Origin: Belliella aquatica
GTDB taxonomy: Bacteria > Bacteroidota > Bacteroidia > Cytophagales > Cyclobacteriaceae
Assembly: GCF_014637795.1 (NCBI RefSeq)
Contig: NZ_BMFD01000014.1
Location: 55,491-102,630 of the forward strand
Reading direction: 5' to 3'
Length of the DNA: 47,140 bases
The translations under genes and the position numbers were made by a program. The notes beneath the pieces were generated by a model. It saw only the letters and a program-made list of their open reading frames with translations. It searched no databases and had not been told where the DNA came from. The first letter of the stretch is position 1; every line of letters starts with the position of its first letter. Of the stretch, positions 42,541 to 47,140 are shown piece by piece.

Positions 42541-43026
42541 ATGAAGACTGTAGATGATATTGTGAAGCTTGGAGATCCAAGATTATATGAAGTTTGTAAA
42601 CCTGTACAGAAAGAAGAACTTCACTTAGTAGATGATTGGGCAAAAGATCTCCATGATGCCATGGAAGATATTCGGAGAGTTTATGGCTTCGGAAGAGGGA
42701 TTGCCGCGCCGCAACTTGGGATTATGAAGCGACTTTTTTATTTGAATCTTGATCGCCCTTATATCATTATCAATCCTGTATTGCAAAATCAAAGTGAAGA
42801 AATGTTTGAGCTTTGGGATGATTGTATGAGTTTTCCAAATCTGCTGGTCAAAGTCAAAAGGCATCAATCACTTACTTTAGAATACTTGGATGAAAACTGG
42901 GAAAAGCAATTTTGGGACGTTTCAAATGATATTTCAGAACTTGTCCAACATGAATATGATCATTTGAATGGTGTTTTATGTACCATGCGCGCTATTGACG
43001 ACAAGAGTTTTCAGTGGAAAGGTTGA
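42541..43026 (+). CDS. Peptide deformylase-like protein with altered motif 2
   Basis: From ATG 42541 there are 162 residues; the frame upstream begins with GTG. The fold and metal site of peptide deformylase are preserved: motif 1 GRGIAAPQLG (Q58), the metal cysteine C95 in motif 2, and motif 3 QHEYDHLNG with H137, E138 and H141. Motif 2 reads WDDCMS where the housekeeping enzyme has EGCLS, so the usual glycine and following residue are changed. It may be a second deformylase paralogue with a different substrate rather than the essential one. Cytosolic. Separated by 71 bases from the divergent sigma gene. Confidence 0.85.
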   Translation: MKTVDDIVKLGDPRLYEVCKPVQKEELHLVDDWAKDLHDAMEDIRRVYGFGRGIAAPQLGIMKRLFYLNLDRPYIIINPVLQNQSEEMFELWDDCMSFPNLLVKVKRHQSLTLEYLDENWEKQFWDVSNDISELVQHEYDHLNGVLCTMRAIDDKSFQWKG

Positions 43027-43062
43027 GTTTTTGTATATTCACGTTTGATAGAAAAGGAAAAT

Positions 43063-43692
43063 ATGTCATTTTCAAAAGAATTTAAAGAGGCAATTAGTAA
43101 TCTTCCTGACAAGGAAAAAGACAAATTATTATTTCGTTTGCTCCGAAAAGATATGAAGTTGGCTAATCGCCTTTATTTTGAGCTAATTAGCGATTATTCT
43201 GTAGAAGAAGAAAGAGAAAAGGTTCGTGAAGCCTTGGGAAAACAAATTCAATCTATTAGTAATGACCATTATTCAATTGGATACCTCAGCATGGATGTTC
43301 GATCTCTGAGTGGGATAATTAATGAGCATGTCTCAACAACAAAAGACAAAATTGGTGAAATCGAATTGAATATATTTTTATTAATCGAAGTTCTGTCTAA
43401 GAATAAAGATAGGATATTTAGATCTCACCCATCTAAGGCTCAGAAGTTTTCAACGGCAGTAGTAGCAAGAGTTTTTAAAATACTTTTATTGATTAATAAA
43501 CTTCATCCAGATTTTAGACTAGAGTTTAAAGATGAACTTGCAGAACTTGGAAATATCATAGGAGATAACCCATATATCATGAAAATGGCTATTTTTAATG
43601 GTTTAGATGTAAATTGGTTGACTTCAAGAGATATCCCTGAAGATATTGAAGAAATATATAAAGACTTGAGATCAAGGGGATATTTGAGATGA
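43063..43692 (+). CDS. Helical protein of unknown function
   Basis: From ATG 43063 the product has 209 residues; the 18 bases before it in frame begin with TTG. It starts MSFSKEFKEAISNLPDKEKDKLLFRLLRKD, read in pieces, and remains charged and alpha-helical throughout, with no signal peptide, membrane segment or catalytic motif. AAAAGGAAAAT before the ATG is a fair ribosome site. It lies 36 bases after the deformylase-like gene and may be cotranscribed. I do not recognise the family; related proteins probably exist in Bacteroidota as uncharacterised sequences. Confidence 0.7.
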   Translation: MSFSKEFKEAISNLPDKEKDKLLFRLLRKDMKLANRLYFELISDYSVEEEREKVREALGKQIQSISNDHYSIGYLSMDVRSLSGIINEHVSTTKDKIGEIELNIFLLIEVLSKNKDRIFRSHPSKAQKFSTAVVARVFKILLLINKLHPDFRLEFKDELAELGNIIGDNPYIMKMAIFNGLDVNWLTSRDIPEDIEEIYKDLRSRGYLR

Positions 43693-43761
43693 ATTTGAAA
43701 GTTTATTGATCCTTTTAGGCGAACTATTCCTATTCTGTCAGGCTACTTTAAAAATTTTGTC

Positions 43762-43769
43762 TAAATTTG
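43762..43769 (+). promoter_or_regulatory. Candidate -7 box of the carB promoter
   Basis: TAAATTTG matches TAnnTTTG, 47 bases before the carB ATG. A convincing -33 partner is not visible. Confidence 0.35.
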
Positions 43770-43816
43770 CACCAATTTAGCCATAAGTATTTACACCTCT
43801 TAAACCCTCACTCATA

Positions 43817-46636
43817 ATGCCTAAGGATAGCAGTATCAAACACGTACTCATCATCGGTTCAGGTCCCATCGTCATCGGTCAAGCTTGTGAATTTGACTAC
43901 GCAGGCTCTCAAGCCGCTAGGTCACTCAGAGAAGAAGGCATCACTGTCACGCTTATCAATTCCAATCCAGCGACCATCATGACTGATCCAGTCACTGCTG
44001 ACAACGTGTATTTGCTCCCATTAGAAAAGAAATCCATCATTCAAATTCTAAAGGATCACCCTACCATCGATTGTGTTTTGCCTACGATGGGTGGACAGAC
44101 AGCGCTCAATCTTGCTATCGACTGTGATGTAGCTGGAATTTGGAAAAAATTCGGAGTAAGAATGATCGGCGTGGATATCGACGCCATCGATACAGCCGAA
44201 AATAGAGAGAAATTTAAAGTATTATTAGAAAAAATTGGAGTAGGCGTCTGCAAAGGTGCTACCGCTACTTCATTTCTTCAAGGAAAAGAGATCGCTCAAG
44301 AAATCGGTTTTCCACTTATCATCAGGGCATCCTATACTCTGGGAGGTGCAGGTGGAGCTTTTGTCGAGAAAGCCGAGGACTTCGAAAAGCTTTTGATGTC
44401 TGGACTTGAGGCCTCGCCGGTTCACGAAGTCCTGATTGAGCAAAGTATCATGGGTTGGAAGGAATATGAACTTGAGGTGATGCGTGATAATATCGGGAAC
44501 ATGATTGTAATCTGTTCTATCGAAAACTTTGACCCAATGGGTGTTCATACGGGAGATTCGATCACAGTAGCACCTGCCCAAACACTTCCTGATACAGTGT
44601 ATCAAAGAATGCGAAACTATGCCATCACCATGATGAATAGCATAGGTACTTTTGCAGGTGGTTGTAATGTGCAGTTTGCGGTAAGTCCTGACAACAAAGA
44701 TATTATTGGGATTGAAATCAACCCAAGAGTTTCTCGTTCATCTGCTTTGGCTTCGAAAGCTACAGGCTATCCAATTGCAAAGGTAGCTGCAAAATTAGCA
44801 GTTGGCTATAATCTTGATGAATTGAAAAATTCTATCACAGGAACAACCTCCGCATTTTTTGAGCCTTCGATTGATTATGTGATTGTAAAAATCCCAAGAT
44901 GGAACTTTGACAAATTCAAAGGATCTGACAGAAGACTTGGACTTTCTATGAAAGCAGTAGGAGAGGTAATGGGAATTGGAAGAAATTTCCAAGAAGCACT
45001 TCAAAAAGCTTGTCAGTCATTAGAAATTAAGAGAAATGGTTTAGGAGCAGATGGTAAAGAACTCAAAAACCAAAACGAGATCCTTTACAGTCTTGCTAAT
45101 CCTAGTTGGAATAGATTATTCCATATTTACGATGCCTTCAAATTGGGGATCTCCTTTAGAACTATACAGGACCTCACAAAGATCGATAAGTGGTTTTTGA
45201 AGCAGATTGAGGAGCTGATCCTATTAGAAAAGGAAATTGAGAAGCATGGTCTTGAAAGTATCCCAAGGGATTTGATGGAAATGGCAAAGATGAAAGGCTA
45301 TGCTGATCGTCAGTTGGCTCATTTACTTGGTTGTCTTGAAAGTGAGGTTTTTGATAAGCGTTACAAGGAAATGGGCATCAAGCGAGTTTATAAACTTGTG
45401 GATACTTGTTCAGCTGAATTTGAAGCACAGACTCCGTATTATTATTCCACCTTCGGAGAAGAGAATGAATCAATAGCTAGCAATAAGAAAAAAGTCGTTG
45501 TGCTTGGATCAGGTCCAAACCGAGTAGGTCAAGGAATTGAGTTTGATTATTCATGTGTTCATGGTGTGTTGGCAGCTAAAGAATGTGGCTACGAGACCAT
45601 CATGATCAATTGTAATCCTGAGACTGTTTCTACAGACTTTGATATTTCTGATAAGCTTTATTTTGAACCAGTATTCTGGGAGCATATCTATGAAATCATC
45701 CTTCAGGAAAATCCTTTAGGTGTAATTGTTCAATTAGGTGGTCAGACTGCTTTGAAATTAGCTGAGAAGCTTGATAAATATGGTATCAAAATCATTGGAA
45801 CCAGCTACGAAGCGCTTGATTTGGCAGAAGATAGAGGAAGATTTTCTCAGCTCTTGAAAGAAAATGATGTGCCTTATCCTGAGTTTGGGACCATCCACAG
45901 TACAGATGAAGCTTTAGAGCTGTGCAAGAGACTTGGTTTCCCTCTTTTGGTCAGACCTTCTTATGTACTTGGCGGGCAAGGGATGAAAATCGTCATCAAC
46001 GAAAAAGAACTTGAAGAGCACGTTGTTAATGTGTTGAGAGATATCCCTAACAATGAAATCTTGCTTGACCACTTCTTAGAAGGTGCAATTGAAGCAGAAG
46101 CAGATGCGATCTGTGATGGTGAAAATGTTTATATCATCGGAATCATGCAGCATATCGAGCCTGCGGGAGTTCATTCTGGAGATTCTTACGCGGTATTGCC
46201 TCCATACAACTTGGGAGATCTAGTAATCAGACAGATAGAAACTTATACGCATAAGATTGCTTTGGCGCTTAAAACAAAAGGACTGATCAATATTCAGTTC
46301 GCAATCAAAAATGATAAAGTTTATATCATTGAGGCAAACCCAAGAGCGTCTAGAACCGTTCCATTTATCTGTAAAGCATATCAGGAGCCTTATGTGAATT
46401 ATGCGACCAAGGTGATGTTAGGAGAAAATAAAGTAACAGACTTTGAATTCAAACCTGTCAAAAAGGGTTATGCAATCAAAGAACCTGTTTTCTCTTTCCA
46501 CAAATTCCCTAATGTCAATAAAGAGTTAGGTCCTGAAATGAAATCCACAGGAGAAGCAATTTATTTTATTGAGGATTTAATGGATGATTTCTTCTTGAAG
46601 ATTTATAGTGAAAGAAACTTATATTTAAGTAGATAA
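43817..46636 (+). CDS. carB: Carbamoyl phosphate synthase large subunit, without the MGS domain
   Basis: CarB makes carbamoyl phosphate from bicarbonate, ammonia (from CarA glutaminase) and two ATP, feeding pyrimidine and arginine synthesis. The 939 residues contain both ATP-grasp halves: the first opens with KHVLIIGSGPIVIGQACEFDYAG and the second with KKVVVLGSGPNRVGQGIEFDYSC, read in pieces, and each has its glycine-rich nucleotide loop (YTLGGAGGAF; YVLGGQGMKI). The protein stops at the end of the second half; the 130-residue C-terminal methylglyoxal synthase-like allosteric domain of the E. coli enzyme is missing, and the DNA after the stop encodes an unrelated protein. carA is not in the window. 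Confidence 0.96.
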   Translation: MPKDSSIKHVLIIGSGPIVIGQACEFDYAGSQAARSLREEGITVTLINSNPATIMTDPVTADNVYLLPLEKKSIIQILKDHPTIDCVLPTMGGQTALNLAIDCDVAGIWKKFGVRMIGVDIDAIDTAENREKFKVLLEKIGVGVCKGATATSFLQGKEIAQEIGFPLIIRASYTLGGAGGAFVEKAEDFEKLLMSGLEASPVHEVLIEQSIMGWKEYELEVMRDNIGNMIVICSIENFDPMGVHTGDSITVAPAQTLPDTVYQRMRNYAITMMNSIGTFAGGCNVQFAVSPDNKDIIGIEINPRVSRSSALASKATGYPIAKVAAKLAVGYNLDELKNSITGTTSAFFEPSIDYVIVKIPRWNFDKFKGSDRRLGLSMKAVGEVMGIGRNFQEALQKACQSLEIKRNGLGADGKELKNQNEILYSLANPSWNRLFHIYDAFKLGISFRTIQDLTKIDKWFLKQIEELILLEKEIEKHGLESIPRDLMEMAKMKGYADRQLAHLLGCLESEVFDKRYKEMGIKRVYKLVDTCSAEFEAQTPYYYSTFGEENESIASNKKKVVVLGSGPNRVGQGIEFDYSCVHGVLAAKECGYETIMINCNPETVSTDFDISDKLYFEPVFWEHIYEIILQENPLGVIVQLGGQTALKLAEKLDKYGIKIIGTSYEALDLAEDRGRFSQLLKENDVPYPEFGTIHSTDEALELCKRLGFPLLVRPSYVLGGQGMKIVINEKELEEHVVNVLRDIPNNEILLDHFLEGAIEAEADAICDGENVYIIGIMQHIEPAGVHSGDSYAVLPPYNLGDLVIRQIETYTHKIALALKTKGLINIQFAIKNDKVYIIEANPRASRTVPFICKAYQEPYVNYATKVMLGENKVTDFEFKPVKKGYAIKEPVFSFHKFPNVNKELGPEMKSTGEAIYFIEDLMDDFFLKIYSERNLYLSR

Positions 46637-46640
46637 TTTG

Positions 46641-46673
46641 ATTTGGGAATTGGAAAATCTCCAATTCCCAAAT
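46641..46673 (+). promoter_or_regulatory. Hairpin covering the start codon of the DUF4834 gene
   Basis: A 13-bp perfect stem pairs ATTTGGGAATTGG (46641-46653) with CCAATTCCCAAAT (46661-46673) around a 7-base loop. The second arm includes the A and T of the ATG at 46672. It starts five bases after the carB stop, so ribosomes ending carB could open it. Confidence 0.65.
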
Positions 46674-46953
46674 GAATAAAAATTTAAAAAAATTGGTAAA
46701 AGCATTAGTAATTATTCTAGGAGTTGGATGGCTGCTTGGACAACTGATCAGGTATTTTCTGAGAAGTAAATTGGCCAAATTTGCGCAGCAGGTAAATGAG
46801 GCGGCTAGAGAACATCAGCAATCTCAAAACAGGAATACTACTCCTAAAAACGGAAATGTAAATGTCGATCACATTCCTGAAAACTTTAAAGCAAAACGCT
46901 CTAAGGAAATCAAAGGTGGCGACTATGTAGATTATGAAGAAGTGAAGGATTAA
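46672..46953 (+). CDS. DUF4834 family membrane-anchored protein
   Basis: A 93-residue protein with one membrane helix (about residues 11-29, VIILGVGWLLGQLIRYFL) and a charged, glutamine- and asparagine-rich cytoplasmic tail ending GGDYVDYEEVKD. This layout and the conserved final (V/I)DYEEVK match DUF4834, a Bacteroidota family of unknown function. It begins 36 bases after carB and its start codon lies in a hairpin, which points to coupling with carB translation or to an attenuator-like control. Two terminators follow. The link with carB is only positional. Confidence 0.8.
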   Translation: MNKNLKKLVKALVIILGVGWLLGQLIRYFLRSKLAKFAQQVNEAAREHQQSQNRNTTPKNGNVNVDHIPENFKAKRSKEIKGGDYVDYEEVKD

Positions 46954-46975
46954 TTATTTTTGTCACCAAATGTAA

Positions 46976-47011
46976 AAAGCCTGCAAATCTTGATGATTGA
47001 CAGGCTTTTTA
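46976..47011 (+). terminator. Terminator after the DUF4834 gene
   Basis: AAAAAGCCTG and CAGGCTTTTT form a 10-bp stem with a loop of about 17 bases, ending in five T. It lies 22 bases past the stop. Confidence 0.78.
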
Positions 47012-47101
47012 CATTTAATATAAGAGCAAATTATTTTTGAGATCTAATGGTCAAAAATAGTTGGTAAAAACCCTGTAACGTATTGATTTAAAATTATTTA
47101 C

Positions 47102-47139
47102 AAAAACCTTATTGAAATCAGTTTCAATAAGGTTTTTTT
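47102..47139 (+). terminator. Second terminator at the window end
   Basis: ACCTTATTGAAA and TTTCAATAAGGT pair around a four-base loop, followed by a T run to 47139. It could end a gene that lies beyond the window on the other strand, or back up the terminator at 46976. Confidence 0.75.
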
Positions 47140-47140
47140 G

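Noticed and set aside
46637-46953. Frameshifted MGS domain of CarB downstream of the stop
   Set aside because: The downstream frame encodes a membrane-anchored DUF4834-like protein with no similarity to the MGS fold.
1-47140. tRNA or rRNA genes
   Set aside because: No cloverleaf with GTTCRA-type T loop, CCA-proximal stem or rRNA core sequence was recognised on either strand by eye.

Overview
The window is a stretch of ordinary chromosome from an AT-rich member of the Bacteroidota, most likely the Cytophagales (Cyclobacteriaceae-like). The evidence is the protein families (a CheB-CheR-PAS kinase, a seven-TM hybrid kinase, DUF885, DUF4834, DUF2520 and DUF2061 proteins, a siroheme reductase with a HEPN-like tail), A-rich leaders with few strong Shine-Dalgarno sites, and promoter boxes of the Bacteroidota form TAnnTTTG. 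No rRNA, tRNA, CRISPR array, prophage or intact insertion sequence was seen. The genus is inferred, not shown.

Layout. 430-7498: htpG chaperone (-), a large CheB/CheR/PAS/histidine kinase (+), a small membrane protein, a DUF2200 protein and a glyoxalase-like protein (-). 7698-12433: a cytochrome c maturation operon, ccmB-ccmC-ccmD-like-ccmE-ccmF (+), whose CcmE has Cys instead of His as the expected heme-binding residue. 12476-15083: proline racemase/hydroxyproline epimerase plus an FAD-dependent D-amino acid oxidoreductase (+), a plausible hydroxyproline catabolic pair. 15394-18006: clpB (-). 18269-22043: a coiled-coil secreted protein (-) and a seven-TM hybrid sensor kinase (+). 22110-28139: membrane dipeptidase lipoprotein, SMP-30-like lipoprotein, acyl-ACP desaturase, pirin, a DUF2520 Rossmann protein, a small membrane protein and a fragment of a DUF4143-type ATPase. 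28201-31439: DUF885 protein, a propeller-like lipoprotein and a small secreted protein.

31527-39564 is an assimilatory sulfate reduction and siroheme island, all on +: Rrf2 regulator, DUF2061 protein, CysH (iron-sulfur type, probably an APS reductase), CysD, CysN, a siroheme sulfite/nitrite reductase with a HEPN-like C-terminus, uroporphyrinogen-III methyltransferase (CobA) and precorrin-2 dehydrogenase. Together they take sulfate to APS, sulfite and sulfide and build the siroheme cofactor. No APS kinase or CysJ is present, which fits direct APS reduction with a ferredoxin-like donor. A HigBA toxin-antitoxin pair follows. 40384-42469 is an ECF sigma / anti-sigma / secreted protein operon (-). 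The right end holds a divergent peptide deformylase-like protein, an unknown helical protein, a CarB without the allosteric domain, and a DUF4834 protein.

The most unusual content is non-coding. Three intergenic sites hold tandem TATTTC words at an 11-bp period (6577-6663, 28132-28176, 38694-38970). Several gaps, mainly in the sulfur island, hold arrays of unrelated words that share an exact 7-bp period (13807-13831, 32975-33000, 33021-33076, 33192-33226, 34132-34150, 35729-35753). Other sites worth attention are a 10-bp inverted repeat before the DUF2061-cysH pair next to the Rrf2 gene, an 8-G tract filling part of a promoter spacer at 29901-29908, and a hairpin over the start codon after carB.
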